Assembly (NCBI GenBank): GCA_951213105.1
Contig: OX578152.1
Coordinates: 75,262,680 to 75,326,679, forward strand
Direction: 5' to 3'
DNA length: 64,000 bases
Origin: Amaurobius ferox
Taxonomy: Eukaryota > Arthropoda > Arachnida > Araneae > Amaurobiidae
The notes below the pieces were generated by a model. It searched no databases. It was not told where the DNA came from and saw only the letters and a list, made by a program, of their open reading frames with translations. The stretch's first letter is position 1. Each line of letters opens with the position of its first letter. This document shows, piece by piece, positions 53,701 through 64,000 of the stretch. The position numbers and the translations under genes are program-made.

Positions 53701-56700
53701 TTGTTTTATTTTTTAAAGCACTGTTTTGGTCAAAAGAATTTAAATACATTTGGTAATGACAAAACATTCATCTCAAACTTTTTAATAAAAAAAAACATAT
53801 TTTTTTTTAAGCATATATTTTTTACCTCCTAGAAAGATGAAATACTGTTATTTAAAATCATTTTCTCTTATATAGTTGATTAAATACAAAACTGCTTCCG
53901 AAACTGTTGTTTCTCTTGATAATACAGAAAGTACAATTACTTTATAAGTAATTAATCTAATACAGTGTAGAAGCTCAATATAGTTGTTGGGAGATATACT
54001 TCACTCCTGTGTTATACCATAATCATGGTATATCTATCCAGATCCACAGTGTATCAGACTGTGTTGTATTAAGCTTCTACTGTTTATATTAATGAAATAT
54101 TTATCTTCTGTGTAATTTTTCACATAAAATGAAATTTCAGATGTTCCTGTATTCAGATATTCTGAAGACATAGTGTAATTTAAAAATAAAATTTATTAAA
54201 ATTTGGGAAAATTTTATATAATTTTTATAAGTATTTATTCTACATATTATTTTGCGTGATAAAACACATATTATCTCTTTTCAATAAAAATAAATGATGA
54301 AATAGCAGAAAACATGTTTGAGTCTATAGAGGAAAATTGTGTGGCTAAAGGTACATTCAAGGTTTTGGAGGTCTGTCCCCCCCCCCCTCACCAAAATCAG
54401 TAAAAAAAAAATGGTTTTTGCATATATGGGATTTTTTTCATGCATATATAAATAGCATTGTTTGGTCTTAACAGTGTTATGCCGAGATTCTACAGTTCTA
54501 AACTTAATTAATAGTTCAAAATTTGCAATAGCTTAAAATTCGTTATTTTCCCCTTTCCCTTCAAAATTCTAAATTTATTTGTTGTTTTTAATATTTCGGC
54601 GATTTATTTCCCCTTTAACGTAATTTGTTATCTTTTTAAGGTTTTTATTATTCAAAATTGTGCGCAATGTGCCTTTAAACATTAAATAATCCTTTGTTAA
54701 TTCTCATAATCTTAGTTTCCAGCTGTTAACTTCTTTTCACTTCATTCATGAGTTTGCAGAAAAAAGGCACTTTTTAAGGGAAAGTTTGGCCTTGACGCCG
54801 TTATCGACTGGACACCTGCAAGATGAGGGTGCCAGCACATCCGGTGGGGCTGGCGGGTTGCCATTGCGCGGCGGCTTGCCGCTTGGCGGATGTTATCCTT
54901 TTTTGATTCTTGGCATAACAGCGTTTTATTTCCGCAGTGTATGCATGAGCGCTCGGCGCGAAGCGCAGGGTTTCGCTCGCCAAGTTTGGCGTCTCCTGGG
55001 AAGGCAAGCGTGTTGCCGGACTATTTCGATTGCTGACCGGCACTGTTGTAGGTGGTGTGTTTTTTCGCCGGAAAAAGATCCGTGGATCGGGGCCACAATG
55101 CTTGGGCGCCCGTATCCCGCGGTCGCCGGGAGTATGTTTTAAATTTGCGCAGAATGGCCGGACATCGCAGGGGCGTGCCTCATATTTGGACAACTTCAAC
55201 ACAAGAAGTGAAAAGGTGGTTTGGATCAGTGAACCACGGACTACCTTCTTCGGGAAGCGCTCGTAGTTGCACTGGCAGTATCAATTGCTCTATCATCTAC
55301 CTCATTGCCACCGTACTATGGTCAACTCAGGTTATCACCTATTTTCATGCCATCATTTGTGAGCGCTCTTAATTGCGCTGGCAATATCAATTGCTCTGCT
55401 GCGATCAGCCTCAGTATTACCACTCTGTGGTCATCACTCATCACGGGTCATCACCTACTTTCGTGCCATCGATTGTGATTGTTCAGTGATCGGGTGCAGG
55501 CAAACCTTGCCTTAGTGATATCTACCATTTTGGTACCATCAAGTGTTCAAGCCTTTGGGGGCCCTGAGTGAACAGGGCAAGTGTTCAGAGATCGGTGTGC
55601 GTGCAAGCAGTGTCATCTAATTTTTAAAGTGATTAAATTTGAAGAAAAAAAAAAAAAAGGGAATAATATGTTTAAGTGTCAGCACCGAGAAAGATTTAGT
55701 ATCTAGAAAGAAAAATGTTTAAAATGAGTTTACTTGTCAATTTTTAACAAAGTTGTATTGCTGTAATGTAGATGAAAAGAAATGTGATTTTTAATATTTT
55801 CCTTTTGTTTTTCAAATTCAAGTTTGGGTGGACAGCTCCTCAGGCAGACCAAGCTCTGATCTTCAGACCAGAGTGGATTCTGTTTCCTGGGTTAATTTTA
55901 ATTGGTTCTAGGGTTTTCTTGAATTCCAAATTTAATAGATGTTAATAATAAAATAATGCAATGTACTATCTGTTTTTCCTTGGCCACTATGGGTCAAAGT
56001 TTGTTTAAAGAACCTAAATTTTAATTGTTGAAAAATAAAAGTTAATTTTTTAAATTTAATATTGAGTGTCATTCTTGACTTGTGTTGGCTGTGCTATTTA
56101 ATCATTTAAAGGTAAGTGGTACTTCTAGAAGTTTTATGTTGAGATGTTTTTAAATGTGTAACATGGTTGAGCACAGACCAAGCTGTAAGTAACAAAGTAA
56201 ATAAAGAAACTAAACAAGTAATAATTATAAAAGTAAACTTTATTGATTTCAAAATACTATACGATCAAAGGTGAAATAATAATAATATTAAATAAAATGT
56301 AATGATTAAATATAAATAAATAAACTTGTGTGTAAATCAAAAATGAAAGAATACTTAAGGTATATTAAGTAGAATTTCAAAAAAAGGGAAAACCTTCATA
56401 ACATGTAAATAGTAAATTATATAATTTAGTAAATAAAGCGGTTTAATGGATAAATTCAAAGGAAAGAAAAGCATCATAACATGTGGTGCCGTTCACCTTT
56501 TTGGTTCTGCCTGAGTTGTCTGTCCACTGAATAAAATATAATAATTTAAATGGGCTGTCCACCCATATGATAAATTGCTATACAGTAACAATATTGAAAT
56601 TTTTTTTTATTGTAATAAATTTCCATGTGTATAGGGAAGTGCACAGTGTCTTGAAATTTAATTTCTTTTGGGAGTAAGGTAATGTTTTAATTTTTTAGGA

Positions 56701-59700
56701 AGCAAAGTAAGTAGTAAGATGGTAATGTAAGAATTTTTTCATTTTTTTTTTTGTGTTTCATTTCAAAATGTTGTTTAGGGTAGGCAAGTTTTGGGATTTT
56801 TTTTATATATGCTCTTGCCTGGTGCTGTTTTTGTTTTTATTTAGGAGTTTTTTTTTTTTCATTAAGCTTTGTTAGTTGAAATTTTCCTTTTCTTTTCACT
56901 CCTGTGTAAGCTAATCATAGCTTGTTGTTTTAAAGATATTTTTTTTTTGTTTTGTAGAATTTTTTTTATTTAAAAGTAAAACTTTGGAGTTTGACTCTGT
57001 GATTTTGGAATTTGAGTAGGATTTTTTTTGACTTTGAGAGATTTTTTTTTTTCACCTTTAAGGATCTTTTGGCTATTTATTGTGCAATTGTGCGGCGGAG
57101 AAGTGGTTGGTTGTTGTGGGGATTCTGGGAGATTCAGGTTCAAAGGAGGCCTTGCTTTGCTAAACCATTCCTTCTCAACTTTTTAAGTGGGTAAAAATTT
57201 TTTCTCAGTCTGCCCATAATGGCTACTTCAGTGCTTTGATGCCACACAGTTTTCAGGTGTTCACTGGGGAATGCACCTTTTTCCCTCGGGAATTAAATCA
57301 CTTGCCCATGATGTATTTGTGTATTGTGTTTTTTTTTTGGGAAGGGATTCACGACCCCTTGCCCACTGTCAGATTTTTTTTGAGATTTGAGAAATGTTGC
57401 AACAGTTTTTTATGAGATTTGAGATAGAGAGTTATTGGAAATAAGAATAGAAGAATAGCGAAAAATGTATGTGTATTAGTAGTTGTGTTTTAAGTGTATT
57501 GAATTTAATGTGTGTTTAAAGGTAGATAAATATGCCAAAGATCTGGGTTAAGTCTTAAATGTTGGGAATTTTTTTTTATGATAGAAATTTTTTTTTCTCT
57601 TTTGGAATATAGTTTGGATTTGAGTTTCAGTTCAAATTTTGGGTTTAAAAATTTTATTAAAGAGGGAGTACAGTGATCAAAAGTTTTCTTTTGTTTTTGT
57701 TTTGAATAATTAGTCACAACTCTTGGCTTTGGGTGAAGTTAAAGGTACGGCTAATGGGTTAGTTTTCATGGTCACCCGGAGGAATTTTGAGGTCTGGGAA
57801 GCCTTGTTTTCATTGAAATTCTTCTTCACAGAAATGTGTTTGAAAAAAAAAAAAAATTTTTTTTTTTAGTAGGCCATGTTAACTGTCACTTTGGTGCTTT
57901 GAAGCCGCCTTTAAGGTGCTCAGCTGGGGAATGCACCTTTCCTTTTAGGAGAATTACTTGCCCGCTAAAAATTGTTTTTTTTCTTGTGTCATTGATCCTT
58001 CAGCCAAGCGATCGACTTTGGGGTAGTGTAAAATTTTTTGGTTAAATTGTGCAAGTTCAGTCTCAGAATGTTTGTTTTGGGGGGAATGGAGATTGTTCTT
58101 TGAGAAATATTCCTTGAGAAAATTTTTTTTAATTCAAGTTAGTTTTGTGAAATTTTTTTTTGGTTTGTTTAAAAATGTTTTGGCCCTTAAAAGTTTGTTG
58201 CTGGGTGATTGTGTATTTTCTTCGAATGTGGGAGAGAGGATTTTGGAATTGAGTTTCGGTTGTTTAGTTGTTCATCTTGGATATCCACAAAAATTTTATG
58301 TTTCGACCCTTTAAATTCTTCGGCTGGTCCAAAGTCTTCATCAAAATTGTTGTTTTTATTGTAATGACAAGTAATTGGGAACTCTGTTTTGTTTTTCTTC
58401 TTTCCGACTGCTTGGGTGATGCACTCTACAAAAGCAGATTTTTTTTGTTTTGAAAAAAAATTTTTTTTTGATTGAAATTTTTTTTGTAGGTAATTGAAAA
58501 TTTTTTTTTCTTAGGATGATTGGGAGTGTTAAGATTGAATTGATGGACTGGGAGGTTGAATTAAATTTTGCTTTTGTTTAAAAATTATGTTTTGGAAATT
58601 TTTTTTTATTTGCTAGAATGTGAATTCTCTGGGAGGTTGAGTTAAAACCTTGGTTTGCTTGAAATTTACATTTTTGGGATTCCCTTTTTGTTGAAATTTG
58701 TACTTCGGATTTTAGGCAGGGATTTGATTTTCAAAATTTTACCATTTGTGGGAGTTCTTCGAATTTGTTAATTTTTGGGGACCTTTGAGTTAGTGAAATT
58801 CTAGTAGAAGTACACTTGTTGATGAAAGTCACTGCTGTGGAGATGTTTTTTTTTGGGGAGAATTTCTCGTTCGACAGGATTTGCTTTAGGAAATTTAATG
58901 GGACGTTCAGGGTTGTGTGCTACATTGGGCCTACAATAGTTTTTTTGAGGGATTTCGATTGTTCGACTCCTTCGACTTCAAGTTAATTTCTTCTTTTACC
59001 CGTCTTGGAAGCACACAGCTCTGGCAGTTATTTCACATCATTTCTATTCTAAATGTGTATTCAACTTTTTCATTGTGAAAATTTTGAAATTGTCGATACT
59101 ATTCATTAAATTTCAGTTTTAGAGGGAGTACAGACGTGTACTCTCGCCTGTTGGAAACACTTGATTTTTTTTTGTGTTTTGTCACTGGGAATTTTGTTTA
59201 TTGAGGAAGTCTGGCAGGTTTTGGTTCTGTATCACTTTTGCAAAATGGAGGGGTGTGGAACGATGGTTAGACAGACTTTTTAAGTGTTTTGAGATTTTCT
59301 TTCACCTGGGTGCAGTGCAGTTTAAATTCAAAATTTTTGTGATCATTTGCTTTTAAGTAGGTAGTGCAAGGCTAAGCTGAGGGTGGTGTAAGCATGAGGA
59401 AGCTAAACTCATGTTATATATAGGGGAGGCGGACCCAAAAGCTAGGAATGCTTGGGGGCGCCATGAGAAAAGAGGATTTTTTTGGAGAAAAATCCCCCCG
59501 GCCAGGATCAGTGTATTTTTATGTCACATTGCCCAGGCATTGCTACACACTACTGGGGTTCTTTGGCTTTTGTTTTGATTGGGAGGGATTTGATTTTTTT
59601 TTTGTTTTATGAGCAGTGTATTTTTCCCTTGTTGAGTTTCAAAATTTTTTTTTATTAAATTTGATGAGAATTCAGATATTTTTTTTTCTCCGTTACGTTC

Positions 59701-62700
59701 AGTTCGAGTTTTTGAAAATTTTAAAATTTTTGAGTTGTAATGAATGTTTTCTTTTTGGAGGTTTTTCTCCTCTCTTAAAGGGGAGATACGAAATTTTTTT
59801 TAATGAAAGTCTGAGAGAAGTGCAAGTTTTAAATTTTTTTGCCATGATCAGTGTGCCTTCCCTGTACGTAAAATATGTATTGTAAACATTTTTCAGATTT
59901 GTAATCCCAGGAGTTGCTACATGAAGCGAGTGTTCTCGTAGGTTTACAATTTCTCTGTCACCAGGATGGTGTTCTCTTTTGGTCATTTTCGGCTCTTTGT
60001 TGTGAAAAATTTTATTCTAAAATTTTTTTTCCGGTGGTCGAGAGGAATTATGTTATGCCGAGATTCTACAGTTCTAAACTTAATTAATAGTTCAAAATTT
60101 GTAATAGCTTAAAATTCGTTATTTTCCCCTTTCCCTTCAAAATTCTAAATTTATTTGTTGTTTTTAATATTTCGGCGATTTATTTCCCCTTTAACGTAAT
60201 TTGTTATCTTTTTAAGGTTTTTATTATTCAAAATTGTGCGCAATGTGCCTTTAAACATTAAATAATCCTTTGTTAATTCTCATAATCTTAGTTTCCAGCT
60301 GTTAACTTCTTTTCACTTCATTCATGAGTTTGCAGAAAAAAGGCACTTTTTAAGGGAAAGTTTGGCCTTGACGCCGTTATCGACTGGACACCTGCAAGAT
60401 GAGGGTGCCAGCACATCCGGTGGGGCTGGCGGGTTGCCATTGCGCGGCGGCTTGCCGCTTGGCGGATGTTATCCTTTTTTGATTCTTGGCATAACAGCGT
60501 TTTATTTCCGCAGTGTATGCATGAGCGCTCGGCGCGAAGCGCAGGGTTTCGCTCGCCAAGTTTGGCGTCTCCTGGGAAGGCAAGCGTGTTGCCGGACTAT
60601 TTCGATTGCTGACCGGCTTGGTTCTAGGGTTTTCTTGAATTCCAAATTTAATAGATGTTAATAATAAAATAATGCAATGTACTATCTGTTTTTCCTTGGC
60701 CACTATGGGTCAAAGTTTGTTTAAAGAACCTAAATTTTAATTGTTGAAAAATAAAAGTTAATTTTTTAAATTTAATATTGAGTGTCATTCTTGACTTGTG
60801 TTGGCTGTGCTATTTAATCATTTAAAGGTAAGTGGTACTTCTAGAAGTTTTATGTTGAGATGTTTTTAAATGTGTAACATGGTTGAGCACAGACCAAGCT
60901 GTAAGTAACAAAGTAAATAAAGAAACTAAACAAGTGATAATTATAAAAGTAAACTTTATTGATTTCAAAATACTATACGATCAAAGGTGAAATAATAATA
61001 ATATTAAATAAAATGTAATGATTAAATATAAATAAATAAACTTGTGTGTAAATCAAAAATGAAAGAATACTTAAGGTATATTAAGTAGAATTTCAAAAAA
61101 AGGGAAAACCTTCATAACATGTAAATAGTATAATTTCAAAAGGGAGAAAAACCATTATAACAACAGCTTAGCACAAAGTAAGCAACGTGACTCCCTCCTA
61201 AAATTGAATTAAAATGTTTTACTGAACTAAGCTGTGTACCAAATTTCAGATCTTTAGAATGTAGGAAAGTATGTTAAAAATGCCATTAAAGAAGTTGAAA
61301 CAGACATTCAGACAGATAACTACTGGTCATGGCAAATTCAATAAAAGATTTTAGAAAGGTTTGATTGAATATCTAATGAAATATTGATTACAAAATTGCA
61401 TAAAACTATCAAGTATAAAATAAAATATCACAAAAAAAACTTTTTTTAAGTTACATGGTTTCAGTAAAATGCACTGAAAAGTAAAAAATAATTTTTAGCT
61501 ATCACAATATTTTTAGTCATATGCGACTAAAAATAAAACTGTGGGGCGCCCACAAAAGACTTGTATTTGGACATTAATAGAATTTTTAGGAATAATAGGA
61601 GTGATGACAGAAATGACATATATAAGAATAACGGATTGTTAAATCAAAAGTGTCAAAGAAAAATTTAAATGAATTGAATATAATTATTTTCATATATGTC
61701 ATTGTAGCCGTCCTGGTGCTGCTTTGACTGGGGCGGGCAGTAGGGGTGAACAGACGGCTCTGGCTAGACTCTGCAGCGGCCATCTTCATGCTCTTCGGCA
61801 TGTGTTGGGTTCTAAGGTATATCCCCTTTGCCCGAAGTTCAATTTGGCCCAGGCGTCTACTGTCCATACCTTGGTATGTATTGGATGCCAAAGGAGCCAG
61901 CTGTACTCCAGTCCTGGAGTAGTTCTTCATCTTCTGAAGACTCACGGGTTCATGGACTTGATCTGATGTTGCTGTCGGTCAAGTGGGATAAGAAACAACA
62001 ATAACATATATGTCATTTCTCTGTTATCTGTTGTTCTGCTGTTCCTTAAAATTCTGCTAATGTCCAAATACAATTCTTGTATGTGTGCCCCACTGTTTTA
62101 TTTTTGGTTGCTTATGACCAAAAATGTTATGATAGCTAAATTTTTTTTTTTTTTTTTTTAATTTTCAATACATTTTACTGTAAAATTGTGTAACTTAAAA
62201 TTTTCTTTATAATATTTTATTTATATTAAGATTATGTATTTGACTAATATTTATTATTGTCTGCTAGCAAGTACACTTAGTCACAGAGTATATTTGATTA
62301 CTTTTTGACTAATACAGTATACTTTTTACATGTATGTGATCTCTGTATATTTGTATCTAGTTAAACTCTAGAATTCAAGAGTTGTTAGAAATGAATAAAA
62401 GTTTGCGCCTAAAAAATGAAGAGGCTAAAAAGGACATCAGCAAGCTTATAGTTGAAAAGAATGAGTATAAAAGCAAGCTGATGCTGCAGAAGAAAGAAAA
62501 TCTATTACTGAATGACAGTTTAAATGAGTTTATTCAGAGCAGTTTGAACAAACAAATGGTTTGTATTTCTTTTTGTATTGACCACTTTGATATTGTAATT
62601 TAAAGTAAAAAATTGACCTATTAATATATATTTTTATAATAAACTTTCATACTTCTGAGAAAATAATTAAGTTCCAGTTTTTAATTGTGTGATAAAAGGT

Positions 62701-63377
62701 TATTTAAAATTTACTTTTTCAGTAAGAAGTTTTATCTTCATTATTGAACAAAGCAAGATATAAGTTCATTCCTAGGATTCTTTCATTATTAGTGTAAAAA
62801 AATGTTTATTGCAATAAGAGCGTGTTTAAATATATTTTTGTAGTTTTTAGATGAACATTTTATATTTATTTCGTAAGGATATTTTTAAAAAATCAAGGTG
62901 GACACTCAGCTAAAGAAACTTTAAAAGAAGTTAGAATAATTTCTGAAATTTTAGCTAAAATGCTGAAGACTTTTGTCTATTTTAACAACTCTAACCTAAT
63001 ATTTCGATGTTTTATGCTTTAGATCAAATAAGCATTAGGATTAACAGTACTTTTTTAATCTTTTATTTATTAGTATTAGATAAATGTTGTGCATTTGTTA
63101 AAATTTATTAAATGTTGTACATCTTTGTTATACAAGTGTGGTATATGTATGTCTGACATTGGATAATTCTACTTTATAGGAATTGCCTATTATAACTCTA
63201 GTAATTTGTTTTCTTTGTACTGCAGAGTAAAATATGCTTGGATGGTGAACATTCTTACGAGGATTCTGACATTAGTAGCAAAGATATTAATAATGCTGCC
63301 GAGCCAGAAATTAAACTTCTTGAAAGAATTAAAATGCTAAAGTCAGAATTACAGTTTAAAAATTCTGTATCATATCA
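50467..63377 (+). CDS. RILP-like protein (RH1 domain, coiled coil), 3' part beyond window
   Basis: Five exons, 50467-50739, 52056-52188, 52796-52908, 62361-62558 and 63226-63377, join in frame (phases 0, 1, 0, 0, 2) for about 289 residues. The gene continues past the window. Exon 1 encodes an RH1 domain, ISVDDVYELAYDIAQEFDKI then VHLYGIDNVKHLIDKVIFTLEMLE, resembling the DVYDIAxxxGxEFERxID...LMPKVxxxLExLE line of RILPL1/RILPL2. Later exons are charged, heptad-like coiled coil (EEMEESWFQEAVTLKTHIASL; LNSRIQELLEMNKSLRLKNEE). Family members bind myosin-Va/dynein via RH1 and phosphorylated Rab8/Rab10 or Rab36 via RH2; RH2 should lie downstream. JIP3/JIP4 also have RH1, but the wording and early coiled coil favour RILPL. 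Intron 3 (9.5 kb) holds a MITE, an LTR element and a foldback. Confidence 0.82.
50740..52055. other. RILP-like intron 1
   Basis: This is mostly AT-rich. A less AT-rich patch at 51060-51650 contains an 86-codon frame (51357-51617, VEVIRNRNLGIIVNTCIDVV). I do not recognise it, and it could be a transposase fossil. Confidence 0.4.
52056..52188 (+). CDS. RILP-like exon 2
   Basis: The TTCTAG acceptor leads to TFEEMEESWFQEAVTLKTHIASLKSENEVMK..., resembling the VEDVWRGEAQDLLSQIAQLQEENKQL line of RILPL1. The donor is CAG/GTTTGT in phase 1. Confidence 0.82.
52796..52908 (+). CDS. RILP-like exon 3
   Basis: The TTTCAG acceptor leads to (E)DASKNAIEGQENIIRCLRHALKRKEKQAEDSGHNINI and a GTGAGT donor. Confidence 0.8.
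52909..54470. other. RILP-like intron 3, part before the LTR element
   Basis: This is AT-rich intron with a MITE at 53963-54082 and a poly-C run near 54380. The 94-aa ORF at 53379-53663 shows no recognisable domain. Confidence 0.45.
53963..54082. mobile_element. Small MITE
   Basis: A palindromic element of about 120 bp has ends CAGTGTAGAAGCTCAATATAG and (reverse complement) CAGTAGAAGCTTAATACAAC, with TA on the left. It is probably a Tigger/mariner derivative. Confidence 0.65.
54475..56481 (+). repeat. 5' LTR, about 2.0 kb
   Basis: It consists of segment A (54475-55041), an 860-bp block unique to this LTR (55042-55901) and segment C (55902 to about 56395). A short partially duplicated tail ending ATAACA completes it. 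Segments A and C match the 3' LTR nearly perfectly. Confidence 0.8.
55042..55901 (+). other. 860-bp block absent from the 3' LTR
   Basis: Here the 5' LTR reads CCGGC/ACTGTTG...TTTTAA/TTGGTTC, whereas the 3' LTR reads CCGGC/TTGGTTC. The first 550 bp is GC-richer with internal repeats (GCAATATCAATTGCTCT-type phrases at 55279 and 55384; TGGTCATCACTCATCACGGG). No target duplication borders it, so a deletion in the 3' copy is as likely as an insertion here. Confidence 0.7.
56482..60050 (+). other. T/G-rich internal region of the LTR element
   Basis: There is no gag, protease, RT or integrase motif in any frame. Runs of 7-10 T are very frequent and C is scarce on this strand. A phrase of about 140 bp (GGGGAATGCACCTTT, ACTTGCCC) is present twice (about 57213-57370 and 57870-58010). 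AGAGGGAGTACAG occurs at 57661 and 59120. The short ORFs are products of the composition. Confidence 0.65.
60051..61162 (+). repeat. 3' LTR, about 1.1 kb
   Basis: Segment A (60051-60617, 567 bp, same length as in the 5' LTR) is fused directly to segment C (60618 to about 61133). It ends ATAACA at 61157-61162. Differences from the 5' LTR in the shared parts are few, so insertion is recent. Confidence 0.8.
61440..62155. mobile_element. Foldback element with GC-richer cargo
   Basis: The left arm (61440-61620) and right arm (62000-62155) are imperfect reverse complements, sharing TTGTATTTGGACATTA, ATAAAACTGTGGGGC and GAAATGACATATA lines. The central 300 bp (61690-61985) is much more GC-rich and unlike the arms. 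No recognised protein is encoded. Confidence 0.75.
62361..62558 (+). CDS. RILP-like exon 4, coiled coil
   Basis: The ATCTAG acceptor leads to 66 codons of heptad-rich coiled coil (LNSRIQELLEMNKSLRLKNEEAKK...NEFIQSSLNKQM) and a GTTTGT donor. Confidence 0.82.
62559..63225. other. RILP-like intron 4
   Basis: This is AT-rich intron; nothing else is recognised. Confidence 0.6.
63226..63377 (+). CDS. RILP-like exon 5
   Basis: The ACTGCAG acceptor leads to SKICLDGEHSYEDSDISSKDINNAAEPEIKLLERIKMLKSELQFKNSVSYQ and a GTAAGT donor in phase 2. The acidic linker before a new helix fits the stretch preceding RH2. Confidence 0.8.
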
Positions 63378-64000
63378 GTAAGTTTAGAATTATTTATTTA
63401 TTTATTTATTTTTGTAAATTTGAAAATTTTATGTGATGTCATTGTGATCAATTGTTGTTTTATTTTAGCTAAATCAAATTTTAGTAAATGGCTTTCAGTT
63501 ATTTCCATTTGTGTTATTAGGTATAAAAAAAAAATTTCATATAATATTGTAAATTATCTAAGAAACTCAGGTAATTTAAAAATGGTCATAAAAATTTTCA
63601 AGAAAGTCAGGAAAACTTTCTTCAATTATTGAATAATTGCCAAGATTTTAGACCACATCAAATTTTAAAATGGTGCAAAATAAAAAAAAATATTTAAAAT
63701 TACCAAATATGCATGATATAAAGGTAAATAAAAATTGTGGTTTTAAGTGGTCAACAGAATTGTTCATTTGTTCAAAATTTCTGTATTTTGTTGAAAAAAG
63801 TTTGAAAACTTTCTGATGAACTTGGGGAACTTCTTTCATAAATGGAAAAGTAATACTACATAATAGTGAAGAAAATATCATTTTTGAAAAATCTACCAAT
63901 TTTATAACTATGTTCTCCGGCAGCAATAATGTTTTTGCATTTGTTACATTTATGTTTTACGTATTTAATGTAATGAATTTAAAAAATCTAATGTGAGCAG
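63378..64000. other. RILP-like intron 5, beginning
   Basis: This is AT-rich intron. The last 20 bases, AAAAAATCTAATGTGAGCAG, match the repeat terminus seen at 48014-48033, so another copy of that element probably begins here. Confidence 0.5.

Larger units (their letters stand above)
54475..61162 (+). mobile_element. Non-coding LTR retrotransposon (LARD-like)
   Basis: A 4-bp target duplication, ACAG (54471-54474 and 61163-61166), flanks LTRs that start TGTTAT and end ATAACA. The 5' LTR is 54475-56481, followed after two bases by TGGTGCCGT, a primer-binding-site candidate whose nine bases match a tRNA-His 3' end. The 3' LTR is 60051-61162, preceded by a purine-rich GAGAGGAA. The internal 3.6 kb has no gag or pol and is T/G-rich with many T runs. 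It lies in RILP-like intron 3 in sense orientation. Confidence 0.82.

Noticed and set aside
54786..55142. 118-aa GC-rich ORF in the LTR (repeated at 60362-60661)
   Set aside because: It lies wholly in the LTR, needs a non-ATG start, has an equally long antisense ORF and ends in different sequence in each copy.

Overview
This window is AT-rich animal nuclear DNA: genes are split by long introns with GT/AG junctions, and Tigger, mariner, hAT, piggyBac, Merlin, Helitron, R1/I-like LINE and LTR elements are densely nested. The repeat types and the two host genes fit an arthropod, perhaps a chelicerate such as a spider. The species assignment is inference. No bacterial-type genes, rRNA genes or CRISPR arrays are visible.

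Layout. (1) Positions 1-13052 are a head-to-tail, rearranged array of Helitron-like elements with TC...hairpin-CTAG termini. The array carries many tRNA-derived (A box/B box) repeat units. It is interrupted by two R1/I-like non-LTR retrotransposons: a truncated minus-strand copy (2439-4264) and a plus-strand copy with an intact 1174-aa EN-RT-RNase H ORF2 (5244-10623). Both have clear target-site duplications. (2) Positions 14036-27488 hold the Mediator subunit MED28 in four exons. Its introns contain a piggyBac-like MITE, an intact Tigger transposon with a 507-aa transposase, a Merlin transposase pseudogene, a minisatellite and a small MITE. (3) Positions 27489-34024 follow MED28 and contain a mariner fossil split by another element, a foldback element and a second, intact copy of the MED28 last exon (33396-33821) with a preserved splice acceptor. 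(4) Positions 34033-50100 are a transposon graveyard: two hAT-like elements, one with an internal minisatellite; a second Helitron tandem; a Gypsy RT remnant; a tRNA-like tandem array; a DUF4817-type transposase fossil; a MITE; and an LTR with its primer-binding site. (5) From 50467 to beyond the window runs a RILP-like gene (RH1 domain plus coiled coil), five exons visible. Its third intron contains a 6.7-kb non-coding LTR element with unequal LTRs and a foldback element.

The two host genes are unrelated in function: MED28 acts in RNA polymerase II transcription, and RILP-like proteins act in Rab/dynein trafficking. The most distinctive observations are: three 44-59-bp insertions with 13-15-bp target duplications that match only the extreme 3' end of the LINE; a covarying two-stem structure at that LINE 3' end; the Helitron concatemers filled with tRNA-like promoter units; the duplicated MED28 terminal exon; and the 860-bp block present in only one LTR of the 6.7-kb element.
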